Shown here piece by piece: positions 44,442 to 53,992 of a stretch of 64,000 nucleotides of DNA. Source of the stretch: JAJEBT01 sp965221485 (GTDB lineage Bacteria > Pseudomonadota > Alphaproteobacteria > MPNO01 > UBA830); NCBI GenBank assembly GCA_965221485.1, contig OZ244893.1, forward strand, positions 806,001-870,000, given 5' to 3'. Each line of letters opens with the position of its first letter. The stretch's first letter is position 1. Under the pieces are notes generated by a model that had not been told where the DNA came from, made no database searches, and saw nothing but the letters and a program-made list of their open reading frames with translations. The translations under genes and the position numbers were made by a program.

Positions 44442-45437
44442 ATGGCACGAGACATTCCGATCACGATCGTTGCGGGAAACATGGACAGGTTGGCGGCGAT
44501 CAGGGATGGGCGCGTCAAGGTTGAGGGATGCGATGTCACCTTCATACCCATGGAACCCGAAGAGGTCTTTTTTCGGGCGTTCCGGTACGCGGAGTTCGAT
44601 TGCTGTGAGCTGTCCTTCTCGAGCTACATAAGGGTGACCTCCCAGGGGAAGAGCCCGTATGTCGGCATACCGGCCTTTGTCAGTCGGGTATTTCGTCATT
44701 CGGGCTTCTACATTCGCACTGATCGCAATATCAAACGGCCTGAAGACCTGCGTGGCAGGAAGGTCGGGGTGCCCGAATACCAGATGACGGCGCCGGTGTG
44801 GATGCGCGGCATTCTTGAGGACGAGTACAATGTGAAGCCAACAGAGATCATCTGGCGCTCTGGTGGACAGGAGGAGCCGGGCCGGGATGAACGGACACCC
44901 TTCGAACCGCCTCCGGGACTGGATCTAGAACCGATTCCGGAAAATCGGACTCTGGTTGATATGTTCGAGGCGGGGGAACTTGATGCATTGACAACAGCCC
45001 GGGCCCCTTCAAGTTTCACCCTTGGAAAACCCAACATAGACCGCTTGTTTCCGGATTTTCGAACAGTTGAAAAGGCTTACTACCGCAAGACAGGCATGTT
45101 TCCGATCATGCACCTTATGGGAGTTCGGAAGGATCTTGCGGAAAAGCATCCTTGGTTGCCCGGCAGTATCTACAAGGCTCTGATTGAGGCCCGGGACATC
45201 GCTTATGATGATCTGGCCCGGACGGCAGCCCTCAGCGTCACACTTCCCTGGGTTGATGCGGAACGGCGTGAGACGATCGCGCTCATGGGAAACGACTATT
45301 GGCGGTATGGGGTGGATGAGTGTCGCCATGAAATCGAAGCCCTGGCGCGCTATTCGTTCAGCCACGGTCTCTCGGAAAGGCTGATGACACCAGAGGACCT
45401 GTTCGCCGAATCGACGTTCGAACTGTCAAAAATCTGA
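44442..45437 (+). CDS. 4,5-dihydroxyphthalate decarboxylase (Pht5)-like protein
   Basis: A 331-residue protein resembling Pht5 and related periplasmic-binding-like decarboxylases. Features include an acidic FRYAEFDCCELSFSSYI segment, FRHSGFYIRTDRNI, DLRGRKVGVPEYQMTAPVW and MFPIMHLMGVRKDL. No signal peptide is present, which favours an enzyme over a transport receptor. The true Pht5 removes a carboxyl group from 4,5-dihydroxyphthalate; many homologues have no proven substrate. A GAGGAG ribosome site precedes the ATG. The next gene is an amidohydrolase that could also be a decarboxylase, so this operon may process a polycarboxylated ring. Confidence 0.8.
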   Translation: MARDIPITIVAGNMDRLAAIRDGRVKVEGCDVTFIPMEPEEVFFRAFRYAEFDCCELSFSSYIRVTSQGKSPYVGIPAFVSRVFRHSGFYIRTDRNIKRPEDLRGRKVGVPEYQMTAPVWMRGILEDEYNVKPTEIIWRSGGQEEPGRDERTPFEPPPGLDLEPIPENRTLVDMFEAGELDALTTARAPSSFTLGKPNIDRLFPDFRTVEKAYYRKTGMFPIMHLMGVRKDLAEKHPWLPGSIYKALIEARDIAYDDLARTAALSVTLPWVDAERRETIALMGNDYWRYGVDECRHEIEALARYSFSHGLSERLMTPEDLFAESTFELSKI

Positions 45438-45455
45438 CCGGAGAGGATCGCAAGA

Positions 45456-46643
45456 ATGGAATTGCCCTCGAGTGACGACCTTTATTCCCTGAAGGTTGAC
45501 GGGTTCGATACGGAAAAACTGCTCAAGAACGCAGCGCGTCAGCGGGAAGAGCGGGGTCTCAAAGACGTCTATATCGTCGACGCCGACTCCCATCATTACG
45601 AGACGGAATCCGTTGGAGAGCTTCTCGACTTCATTGAAGATCCCGTCATGAAGCAGTTGTCGTTTTCCAATCTGGGTGTCGCCCGGAAATCCCGCGGGTT
45701 TCCATACTCCCGTGTCGGATACCAGGATGTGGGCGGCAGGATTACGCGCGAGCCCCTGCGCGGTCTGGAAGCGACCGAGCCCGATGGCGATCATCGCGAC
45801 ATTCAGCTTGCGTGCAAGCGGATGGATGCAATGGGAGTCGATGTTTCGGTGATCCTGCCCACACCCATGATGTTGATGGGCATGCATCCGCAAATCGAGT
45901 TCGAAGCCCAGATTGCTCTCGCCTACAATCGCTGGCTTGCGGAAAAGATTCTCTCTGGTACGGACCGGCTCAAATCCCTGGCCTATCTTCCATTCAATGA
46001 TCCGGCCATGTCATGGCGAATCGTGCAGGAATTCAAGGATGTCCCCGGTATCGTGGGTTTTCTTATCACATCGGTCCGACAGAACGCTGTGCACGACAAT
46101 GTCTATGTCCGGATCTACGATGCCATACAGGAGGCCGGCAAGGTGCTGGCGTTTCATTCCGGATATGACTGGGATGATCCGACGTTTGGCAGTCCCAGCC
46201 GTTTCGTCGCCGTCCAGGCGATCGGCTACCCGTTCTATAATGTCGTTCATTGCGTGAACTGGCTGTGCAACGGCATGAACGAGCGTTTTCCGGACCTCAG
46301 GGTCCTATGGATGGAGGGAGGGCTTGCGTGGGTTCCCTGGGTGATGCAGCGAATAGATTCGGAATACCGCATGCGATCATCCGAAGTACCTGGCCTGAGC
46401 AAGCTGCCAAGCCATTACATGCGGGAGATGTATTATACGTCACAGCCGCTGGAGAACGGGGACGGTCGGCTCCTCGAGCAGACCTTCAAGGCCGTGGATG
46501 CAGAGACGCAGGTGGTTTATGCCTCCAACTATCCACTCTCCGACATGGACATGCCTTCGGTGATCTGGGACCTTGATTGTCTGGACGAAACAGCCAAACG
46601 AAACATATTGGGAGAGACCGCTCGCAAATTGTTCAGGCTTTGA
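45456..46643 (+). CDS. amidohydrolase-2 family protein
   Basis: A 395-residue ACMSD-like barrel, larger than the usual 300-340. The N-terminal motif is DADSHH (D42 to H47). Other positions are AFHSGY (H234), MEGGLAW (E287) and YASNYPLSD, where the metal aspartate seen in most members (as in GSDYP) is an asparagine, N358. It begins 18 bases after the Pht5-like gene with AGAGGA upstream. It likely decarboxylates or hydrolyses an aromatic or ring-opened intermediate; the Asn substitution makes the mechanism uncertain. Confidence 0.8.
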   Translation: MELPSSDDLYSLKVDGFDTEKLLKNAARQREERGLKDVYIVDADSHHYETESVGELLDFIEDPVMKQLSFSNLGVARKSRGFPYSRVGYQDVGGRITREPLRGLEATEPDGDHRDIQLACKRMDAMGVDVSVILPTPMMLMGMHPQIEFEAQIALAYNRWLAEKILSGTDRLKSLAYLPFNDPAMSWRIVQEFKDVPGIVGFLITSVRQNAVHDNVYVRIYDAIQEAGKVLAFHSGYDWDDPTFGSPSRFVAVQAIGYPFYNVVHCVNWLCNGMNERFPDLRVLWMEGGLAWVPWVMQRIDSEYRMRSSEVPGLSKLPSHYMREMYYTSQPLENGDGRLLEQTFKAVDAETQVVYASNYPLSDMDMPSVIWDLDCLDETAKRNILGETARKLFRL

Positions 46644-46678
46644 ATGCAATTTCGGCGACACCCTGGAGATAACAGGTG

Positions 46679-47296
46679 ATGAAACTTGTTGGAAGATACA
46701 TGTCGCCCTTTACACGACGGGTGGCGATTTCAGCGACGTTGCTGGGAATAGATTTCGAGCATCTCGATCTTTCTACGCTTACAGACCAGGATGAAATCAG
46801 GAAATTGAATCCTCTGGGACGAGTTCCGGTCGCAGTTCTGGACGATGGAACCTGTCTCGCGGAAAGCAGCGCTATTCTTGACTGGCTGGATCTGCAATGC
46901 GCTCCGGAGACGCGGTTGGTTCCGTCGGGCGGGCTGGACCGGAGACATGTCCTGCAACTTGTGGGATTTGCAACGGGCGCCGGCGAAAAGACTGTTGCAG
47001 CGTTCTACGAATTGACGCGTCGTCCGGAAGACAAGATTCATCGGCCGACCGTCAGTGGCAACATTGCCCAGGTACACGCCGCCTATGATGCGCTTGAGGA
47101 GGCTGCCGCTCACAGTGAAGGATGGCTCGTGGGGAACCGGTTGACGCAGGCCGATATTTCGGCCGTGGTTTTTTTCGAGTTTTCCGGTGTTGCTTTGTCG
47201 AGGCGATTTGACCGGTCACGCTATTCGGCCCTGCCTGAACTTTGTGACAGGGCGAGAAACAGTTATTCCATATTCGGGGAGACCTATCCAGGATGA
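46679..47296 (+). CDS. glutathione S-transferase family protein
   Basis: A 205-residue GST. The N-terminal thioredoxin domain has SPFTRRVAISATLLGI, the cis-proline in LGRVPVAVLDDG and ESSAILDWLD; a helical C-terminal domain follows. The catalytic Ser/Cys position is in MSPFTRR. It could act as a maleylacetoacetate/maleylpyruvate isomerase or as a dehalogenase or detoxifier in the pathway. It overlaps the next gene by four bases. A GTG one codon upstream is an alternative start. Confidence 0.82.
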   Translation: MKLVGRYMSPFTRRVAISATLLGIDFEHLDLSTLTDQDEIRKLNPLGRVPVAVLDDGTCLAESSAILDWLDLQCAPETRLVPSGGLDRRHVLQLVGFATGAGEKTVAAFYELTRRPEDKIHRPTVSGNIAQVHAAYDALEEAAAHSEGWLVGNRLTQADISAVVFFEFSGVALSRRFDRSRYSALPELCDRARNSYSIFGETYPG

Positions 47297-48168
47297 CGAC
47301 ATTCCGAATTGGCGAGATAACGATAGACGGGGTGCTTGAGTCCATCGGCCCCTACCGAAATCCGCTGGAACTCTATCCGGACGCCACGCAGGATGCGGTG
47401 GATCAGCACCGTGAATGGCTGTTGCCACATAGTCTGGATGCGAACAGTGGAGTGGCCATTCTGGCGTTTCGAAGCTATCTGGTGCGTACGCCGCGGACGA
47501 CCATTCTGGTCGATACCTGTGTGGGCAACGACAAGGATCGTCCACTGCGTCCCAACTGGCACCGAAAATCGTGGCCATGGATGGATAATCTTCGGGCTCA
47601 CGGCGTGTCACCGGATGAAATCGATGTCGTGTTGTGCACCCACCTTCATACTGATCATGTCGGCTGGAATACCTGCCTCCAGGGCGACCGATGGGTGCCG
47701 ACATTCCCGAACGCCCGGTACCTGTTTCATCGGGTCGAGTATGACTATTGGGAGAGCCAGTATCAAAAACAGGAATGGATAAGGGATTCCTTCATCGACA
47801 GCGTGCTTCCTATCATTGAGGCCAGGAAGGCGGTATTGGTGGCCGGAGATCACGAAATCGATGAAGGCGTCTGGCTGGAGCCGACCCCGGGACACACTCC
47901 GGGCGCAGTCTGTATGCATGTGCAGAGCGGCGACGCGCATGCGGTCCTTTGCGGTGATCTGATGCATCATCCCCTGCAGGTTCCCGAGTCACAATGGTCG
48001 AGCATCTTTTGCACAGATCCGGTTCAGTCGCGAATAACGCGCATGGGCTTTGTCGACCGTTACGCGGAAACCGAAACCATGATCCTGCCGACGCACTTTG
48101 CCCGCCAGGGTGGCGGGCACATCATTGGTGGTGGTCCTGACGGCAAATTGATGTTCCGTCTTGCGTAA
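47293..48168 (+). CDS. MBL-fold metallo-hydrolase (lactonase-like)
   Basis: A 291-residue metallo-beta-lactamase fold enzyme with zinc motif CTHLHTDHVGWN near residue 117, a bridging Asp in LCGDLMHHP and a terminal histidine in LPTHFA. Proteins of this shape include N-acyl-homoserine lactonases and other ring-opening hydrolases. The ATG overlaps the GST stop (ATGA). In this operon it could open a lactone intermediate; a quorum-quenching role is possible but not indicated. Confidence 0.83.
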   Translation: MTTFRIGEITIDGVLESIGPYRNPLELYPDATQDAVDQHREWLLPHSLDANSGVAILAFRSYLVRTPRTTILVDTCVGNDKDRPLRPNWHRKSWPWMDNLRAHGVSPDEIDVVLCTHLHTDHVGWNTCLQGDRWVPTFPNARYLFHRVEYDYWESQYQKQEWIRDSFIDSVLPIIEARKAVLVAGDHEIDEGVWLEPTPGHTPGAVCMHVQSGDAHAVLCGDLMHHPLQVPESQWSSIFCTDPVQSRITRMGFVDRYAETETMILPTHFARQGGGHIIGGGPDGKLMFRLA

Positions 48169-48202
48169 TCCGGAGCCCGCAGACCGGACGGAAGGTGTAA
48201 CA

Positions 48203-49105
48203 GTGCCGGAAATAGGGTTTATCGGCCTGGGCAATATGGGGTCTGCCCTTGCGAGACGGCTGTTGCGCCGTCATCGGGTGCATGTCTGGGATATCAATCC
48301 GGAAGCTGTCAAGGAGTTGGCGCGGGAAGGCGCAGTCGCAGCCAATGGTTCAGTTGGTGTTGCAGAATCCGGAGCGGAGTTCATCGTGACCTGTTTGCCG
48401 ACTTCGACGGAAGTGAACGAGGTCCTGTTTGGCCCGGAGGGGATTGCGGCCCATCTTGATGAGGGCGTGCTTGTTGCCGACATGACGACAGGTGATCCGC
48501 TTCTCACGAATACCCTGGCCCAGCGTCTCGCCTCGCAGGGCGTCGACATGATCGACGCGCCCGTTTCTGGCGGGGTAAAGGGGGCGCAGGCGGGTACGAT
48601 TGCCATCATGGTTGGCGGATCTGCGAGTGCCTTCACGCGTGCCCGTGCGATACTGGAGACAATCAGCCCCAACGTCTTTCATGCCGGAGACAGCGGCGCA
48701 GGCCATGCGATGAAGGTGATCAACAACATGATTTCATCCTGCACCAGGGTGGCCGTCTTCGAAGGCCTCGTATTGGCGGTCAAGGCGGGCCTGGATCCCG
48801 GCAGGTTTGCGGAGATTCTGTCGAAAGGCACAGGGCGCGGATATGTTGCAGATACGACCCTGCCAGATTTCGTGCTTCCGGGTCGCATCGATCAGGGTTT
48901 CGGGCTGGCGTTGATGCACAAGGATCTTGTTCTTGCGACCGGGCTTGGGCAGGAAATGAAGGTTCCACTGAGTGCCGGATGCCACGCACGGGAGGTTTTT
49001 TGCCGCGCGTTGAACGAGTTGGGTACAGAAGTTGACATCACCCAGCTGGTGCGAATTTTCGAGAGCGACGCCAATGTCGATGTTTGCCAGCCTGACAGGG
49101 ACTGA
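48203..49105 (+). CDS. 3-hydroxyisobutyrate dehydrogenase family (GarR-like) oxidoreductase
   Basis: A 300-residue beta-hydroxyacid dehydrogenase. Motifs: GFIGLGNMGSALARRLL (nucleotide binding), DAPVSGGVKGAQAGT (substrate binding) and GAGHAMKVINNM with the catalytic lysine. Family members reduce or oxidise tartronate semialdehyde, 3-hydroxyisobutyrate and similar acids. I start at the GTG at 48203, seven bases after GGAAGG; the longer TTG start at 48161 overlaps the MBL gene. It closes the operon. Confidence 0.87.
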   Translation: MPEIGFIGLGNMGSALARRLLRRHRVHVWDINPEAVKELAREGAVAANGSVGVAESGAEFIVTCLPTSTEVNEVLFGPEGIAAHLDEGVLVADMTTGDPLLTNTLAQRLASQGVDMIDAPVSGGVKGAQAGTIAIMVGGSASAFTRARAILETISPNVFHAGDSGAGHAMKVINNMISSCTRVAVFEGLVLAVKAGLDPGRFAEILSKGTGRGYVADTTLPDFVLPGRIDQGFGLALMHKDLVLATGLGQEMKVPLSAGCHAREVFCRALNELGTEVDITQLVRIFESDANVDVCQPDRD

Positions 49106-49417
49106 CACGAAAATCGCCCGTCAGGTGCCTGCGGGGTGAAACCGGTAACAGGTGCCGCCCCCCAATTCCATCATTCGAAGCACTTGTGCCGGCATGTGAA
49201 GCGAAGTCTCGCCAACCGGCGGCCCGGGAACAAACGCATCAATGGTGTTGCGCGACTTTCTGACTTGGTGGAAATGTTCCTGCCCGAGGATTGCTTCCCT
49301 GTGCCGCCGACAGGAGCTTCCGGACAACAGGCATTCCACGCGGAATCTGACAACGTCCGATCTGGCGGTAATTGGGGGAGTTGCGACTGATTTCAGGTGA
49401 CGATGTCGCCTGTGCTC
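49106..49417. other. intergenic, no gene seen
   Basis: About 310 bases between the catabolic operon and tRNA-Thr. No credible gene or repeat. Confidence 0.4.
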
Positions 49418-49492
49418 TGGTGCCGCCGGAGTGGATCGAACACTCGACCTCACCCTTACCAAGGGTGCGCTCTACCACTGAGCTACGGCGGC
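49418..49492 (-). tRNA. tRNA-Thr (anticodon GGT), CCA encoded
   Basis: The minus strand folds as a cloverleaf: acceptor GCCGCCG/CGGCGGC, D stem GCTC/GAGC, anticodon stem CACCC/GGGTG with loop TTGGTAA (anticodon GGT, reading ACC), T stem GAGTG/CACTC with loop TTCGATC, discriminator A at 49421 and genomic CCA at 49420-49418. It lies just before the murA-side core genes. Confidence 0.96.
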
Positions 49493-49561
49493 TTGAGAAG
49501 TCTGTATCATGATGACATGGTGAGCATCAGGTTTCAATACGAATCGGGGGTGTTGAGAGCG

Positions 49562-49747
49562 TTGAGCAGAGACAAAAACGGAGAGCAGCGAAAGTCAGGA
49601 GGTGAACCCGGGCGCCGGAACGAACAGCGAGCACAGCAGCTTCGGGAAAATCTGCAACGTCGAAAGGAGCAGGCACGTTCCCGGAAGAGCTCCCGTCTTG
49701 CCGGTCAAGGGGACGCGACCAGTAAAGAACCGCATGAGCACCGGTAA
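49562..49747 (+). CDS. small basic protein, conserved near murA in alphaproteobacteria
   Basis: A protein of about 62 residues, rich in Arg, Lys, Gln and Glu. The segment NEQRAQQLRENLQRRKEQAR resembles a short conserved protein often found in this neighbourhood in alphaproteobacteria. It is probably a single charged helix; the function is unknown. Candidate starts are ATG at 49517, GTG at 49550 and TTG at 49562; I chose the TTG because the protein then begins MSRDKNG like relatives I recall, but this is not certain. Confidence 0.5.
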   Translation: MSRDKNGEQRKSGGEPGRRNEQRAQQLRENLQRRKEQARSRKSSRLAGQGDATSKEPHEHR

Positions 49748-50268
49748 GCGATCCCGACTGTGTTGCAGCGATATGACCATCAAGAGTTGCCATACTTTTG
49801 AGAGTCTGAATCATAAACTTTGAATTATTATGTATAAGTCGTTCAGTGACTTAATCCCCGCACCACTCGACCTATCAGAAAACGTCCCGCCGGCAGCCGG
49901 ACCGAGGCCAACGCGCTTTCCAGCGTCCGTAAGGTCGGTTTCAAATCGCTTTGAAAGGCGTTTATACTGTACCTGAATGGCCTCGTTCCGATCTACGGGA
50001 ACCTACGTTTTTGGTGTTGTGACCAACCAAGGGATAGTCCATTTGGAGACGTCTCTCACTTTTAGGTCAAACTCATGGGGAAGGCTCTAGTTCTTTATTC
50101 AGATGGGCCCGCCTGTACCTGGTAACTGCCATTTTCATGATCGTCCCGCTCATTCAGGCTTTGCGGATGGCGGCAGACCCTGCGCCCATATTCATTTTAG
50201 GCGTTTGCGTCCGATCCCGGAGCACCTGAAAAGGCAGGCAACCACGAACTCACAATAGAGATCAGCTC
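49748..50268. other. AT-richer intergenic region
   Basis: About 520 bases of lower GC content than the neighbours, with no credible gene. It may be the left boundary of the inserted segment that carries the broken AlbA-type gene. Confidence 0.4.
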
Positions 50269-51663
50269 ATGACACCTGAAAGCATTGCAGCGCTTGCAGC
50301 GTCCGGTGAGTCCGAAACGTTGGAGTTCAAAACCAGTACGGGGACGAGGTGGGAAGCCACCCAGACCGTTTGTGCCATGCTCAACCAACGCGGCGAGTAT
50401 GTACTGTTCGGGGTCACACCAGATAGCCAGGTCATTGGTCAGCAGGTCAGCGAGCGAACGGTCGAACAATTGAGCCCCGAAATCCAGCGGATCGAACCGC
50501 CGGCGTTTCCGGAAATCGGACGAGTTCGAATATCGGGGGATAAGGAAGTGATTGCAGTTCGGGTGAGCCCTGGTGTCTCGCGACCTTATCAGTACCGGTG
50601 AATTTCCTATCTGCGTGTCGGTAATACGACGCAAGCGATGCCCGTCGAAGAGTACAACCGCATGCTCTTTGAGCGGATGCATAACGAGCAACGGTGGGAA
50701 AACCAGCCTGCAGAGGGATGGACAGTCGACGACCTGGATCTCGCAGAGATTCGCAATACGGTTGCGGAGGCAGTCCAGATCGGTCGGCTTAACGAAACAG
50801 GAGGTCGGGATGCGGTGGATTTGCTACGTGGGTTGGGGCTGCTTCGCGACGCCGTCCTCGTTCGGGCCGCTGCGGTGTTGTTTGGAAACACTGAACGTCT
50901 CGAAAGCGAAATGCCGCAATGCCTGCTTCGCGTAGCTCGTTTCCGGGGCTTTGACTGTTCCGAGTTCCTCGACAACCGTCAGTTCAGCGGTAACGCCTTT
51001 GTCCTCCTTGCGAACGCAGTACGCTTTCTGAGTGATTCGCTTCCGATCGCCAGCCGCTTCGAAACAGGGCGCATGGCGCGTGTCGACGAGCCGCTCTACC
51101 CGCCTCTCGCGACGCGCGAGGCGCTGGTGAACGCGCTGTGCCACCGGGACTATGCCATGGGCGGTGGCTCAATCGGGCTTGCCATCTATGACGATCGGTT
51201 GGAAGTGACGTCCACCGGTCCGTTGCACTTCGGACTGACTCCGGATGACCTTTTCGGGCCGCACGAGTCGCGGCCCTGGAATCCACTTATCGCCCGCACG
51301 CTCTATAGGCGCGGGATTATCGAGGAATGGGGTCGGGGTACGATCAAAATGGCTGACTTGGCAACTTCGGCCGGGCTGCCGCACCCCGAGATCGAGGAGC
51401 ACGGAGACTGCATCACGGTGCGCTTCGGTCGCGGCGACTACGCACCGCCTCGACAGTACGCCGACGATCTGACAGAGCAACAGAAAACAGTCCTGGCAAT
51501 TCTCCATCGAGCCAACGGTGCTTTGCCACTCCGGGATATCCGCACTGCGCTGGGGACCCAGGCAAACGGGCGGCGACTACGGGACGATCTGGCTGTTCTG
51601 AAGGCCAAAGGACTGGTGGATGTTACCGGGATGGGCAGGGGCGCACGTTGGAAACCGTTGTAA
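50269..51663 (+). pseudogene. AlbA_2/Schlafen-type ATP-binding protein, interrupted by TGA
   Basis: Two same-frame halves make one protein: residues 1-110 form an AlbA_2 domain (ESETLEFKTSTGTR, LFGVTPDSQVIGQQV), and after a TGA at 50599-50601 the frame continues ISYLRVGNTTQAMPVEEY, RFLSDSLPIASRF, REALVNALCHRDY and a GHKL-like ATPase plus winged-helix end. In relatives the codon at the stop is usually glycine (YRG), so TGA most likely arose from GGA by one change. The surrounding sequence has no Sec-type motif. The second half retains its frame, so the break may be recent. Family members act as regulators or defence/tRNA-related factors. It is inserted between the small basic gene and murA. 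Confidence 0.8.
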
Positions 51664-52233
51664 AATATGGTTTTGGCTCATTCCGGCTCATTCCGGCTCA
51701 TTCAAGAAACGTAAGCGATTGGTGGAATAGCACCTTGTGGATCAGGGGTTGGCCTCACCAACCGCTGAAAGTGCTTCGGCCACAATTGCAAAAGCCAGAC
51801 ACGCAGACCAGACAAATTGATCAAGCAGGAGAAATGATATGCCGAATCCTGATAACACGGAGATAACGCGAAGTACCTGTCCTCAATGGAGGAGATCGGA
51901 CAGCGAACAGGAGTCTTGTGGCGAAGTCAGACCTGCGGCTTGATGCCGCAGGGTTTTGCGGTCTTGATAAGACCGGAGGCGATGGCCACATCGTTCAGGA
52001 GATCCGAGCATGATGCACGGTACAGATATGGAATGACAGGGCTGCCGAAAAAAAACGTGAAAGCGACCGCAAACACCGATATGGATTGTGTATTGATATC
52101 GCTCCTGATGTGACGCTGTCCAACAAATGACCTGCCTCCTGAAGACCGACTTCCCAGTCCTGTCCGTAATGATCTGGTGCGGGCAAGAGTTTGCGCTTTT
52201 GCGGCCCCGAGTCCGTGATGGCCAAGCGCGCTA
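51664..52233. other. intergenic upstream of murA
   Basis: About 570 bases with no credible gene. It contains the short tandem repeat listed separately and should contain the murA promoter. Confidence 0.4.
51675..51703. repeat. short tandem repeat GGCTCATTCC, nearly three copies
   Basis: The 10-base unit GGCTCATTCC is repeated just after the end of the AlbA-type gene. It may mark slippage or a site of insertion. Confidence 0.7.
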
Positions 52234-53517
52234 ATGGACAGAATAAGAATTGAGGGAGGGTATAAGCTCTATGGCTCCATACCCATCGGAGGAGCAAAGA
52301 ACGCTGCATTGCCGTTGATGACGGCGAGCCTCTTGTCAGACCAGACGCTGACCCTGTTCAATCTTCCGGATCTGAGCGATATCCGCAGCATGGGGCGGCT
52401 GCTCGCTGAACACGGTGTGGAACTCCGACAGCACCCGGATTGCAAGGCCACCGGCAAGGGCCTTTCACTCAATGCTGCGCGTGTGGGAAACTTCGTGGCG
52501 TCCTACGATCTGGTTCGGCGTATGCGGGCGTCCATACTCGTTCTTGGACCACTGGTTGCAAGGTTCGGACAGGCTGAAGTTTCTCTTCCCGGCGGATGCG
52601 CCATTGGAACCCGGCCGGTGGATCTCCACATCAGGGGACTCGAGGCCCTTGGCGCGACTATCTGCCTGGAGGGCGGGTATATCAAGGCAAGGGCGCCCAA
52701 GGGGTTGTGCGGGGCACGAATCGCATTCCCTTTCGTATCCGTAGGCGCTACCGAAAACCTGATGATGGCTGCGACGCTCGCGGAGGGTACGACCATACTT
52801 GAGAATGCTGCCCGGGAACCGGAAATCACTGACCTCGCCCGCTGCCTGGCTTCAATGGGAGCGAAAATATCGGGTGCCGGTACCCCGCAGATCATTATTC
52901 AGGGAGTTGATCGGCTGGAGGCAACCGAGCATAACGTAATGCCGGATCGGATCGAGGCCGGGTCTTTTGCGATTGCTGCAGCAATGACCGGGGGGGATAT
53001 CCTTCTCGAAGGTGCCCGGCAGAACGATATTGAGTCGGTCTTGCAAAAACTCCGGAATGCTGGTGTGAGGTCCGAAGCCTGCGCCGATGGTCTCAGGGTT
53101 TGCCGTGCCGGCAGTGATCTGACATGTGTCGACGTGGCCACAGGGCCCTATCCCGAATTTCCTACCGATCTTCAGGCCCAGATGATGGCTCTAATGTCGA
53201 TTGCGAGGGGCACTGCAACAATAACCGAAACGATCTTCGAGAATCGTTTCATGCATGTCCCGGAACTGGCTCGCATGGGCGCAGATGTCGAGGTCACTGG
53301 AGCCACGGCCCGCATAAGGGGTGTGCCGCGGCTGAATGGAACTCAGGTCATGGCCACCGATTTACGTGCTTCGTTCTCACTGGTATTGGCGGGTCTGGTC
53401 GCTGACGGAGAGACCTGGATCCGGCGTGTGTATCACTTGGATCGCGGATATGAGCGAATCGAGGAGAAGCTGGCAGCGTGTGGTGCGATGATGGAACGTG
53501 TCAGGGATATGGACTAG
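52234..53517 (+). CDS. murA: UDP-N-acetylglucosamine 1-carboxyvinyltransferase
   Basis: A 427-residue enzyme that transfers enolpyruvate from PEP to UDP-GlcNAc, the first committed step of peptidoglycan synthesis, in the cytosol. K22 in GAKNAALPL and the PEP-binding catalytic cysteine C122 in LPGGCAIGTRPVDLH are in place, so the enzyme should be fosfomycin-sensitive. The length is normal. It heads the core run murA, DUF2948, hisG, hisD. Confidence 0.98.
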   Translation: MDRIRIEGGYKLYGSIPIGGAKNAALPLMTASLLSDQTLTLFNLPDLSDIRSMGRLLAEHGVELRQHPDCKATGKGLSLNAARVGNFVASYDLVRRMRASILVLGPLVARFGQAEVSLPGGCAIGTRPVDLHIRGLEALGATICLEGGYIKARAPKGLCGARIAFPFVSVGATENLMMAATLAEGTTILENAAREPEITDLARCLASMGAKISGAGTPQIIIQGVDRLEATEHNVMPDRIEAGSFAIAAAMTGGDILLEGARQNDIESVLQKLRNAGVRSEACADGLRVCRAGSDLTCVDVATGPYPEFPTDLQAQMMALMSIARGTATITETIFENRFMHVPELARMGADVEVTGATARIRGVPRLNGTQVMATDLRASFSLVLAGLVADGETWIRRVYHLDRGYERIEEKLAACGAMMERVRDMD

Positions 53518-53524
53518 TTCGGCC

Positions 53525-53992
53525 ATGGTTGCCGCGCCTCTCAAACTCGCCGCGGCAGAGCCCGACGACCTCCATGTCCTGTCGACATTGCTGCAGGACG
53601 CAGTCATTCCCGTGCGCGAAATGATTTACATTCCCGACGAGCACAGATTCGTGCTCGTTGCCAATCGCTTCCGATGGGAGGAGGCAGGAGAGGAAAGAAT
53701 ACCGGGTCGGATCTATCATCGTGTGCGTTGCGGTCTCACTTTTGACAGGGTATTGACGGTTCGTCATCGCGGCTTCAGCCAGCACCGTCGAGGAAACCTG
53801 CTTGTCCTGCTCGCTATCAAGGGCAGCGAGACGGAAGTTGATCTCGTGTTTGCGGCAGGTGCGGCAGTCCGGCTCGGAGTGGAGTCGATCCTGTGCCACG
53901 CGGAGGACTTTGATGAGCCCTGGCCCACCATGTGGCGACCGGATCACAGCGAAACGGGGGATACCGATGGTGATCAGCCAACCAGCCGATGA
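53525..53992 (+). CDS. DUF2948 family protein
   Basis: A 155-residue protein of unknown function, conserved in alphaproteobacteria directly after murA. Features: LLQDAVIPVREMIYIPDEH and FVLVANRFRWE near the N terminus. It is soluble. The ATG at 53525 starts seven bases after the murA stop; an earlier in-frame GTG overlaps murA. The stop overlaps the hisG start by four bases. Confidence 0.85.
   Translation: MVAAPLKLAAAEPDDLHVLSTLLQDAVIPVREMIYIPDEHRFVLVANRFRWEEAGEERIPGRIYHRVRCGLTFDRVLTVRHRGFSQHRRGNLLVLLAIKGSETEVDLVFAAGAAVRLGVESILCHAEDFDEPWPTMWRPDHSETGDTDGDQPTSR

Noticed and set aside
50599..50601. TGA in the AlbA-type gene as a third selenocysteine codon
   Set aside because: The codon sits where relatives have Gly, not Cys, and there is no redox motif. 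A nonsense mutation is simpler.
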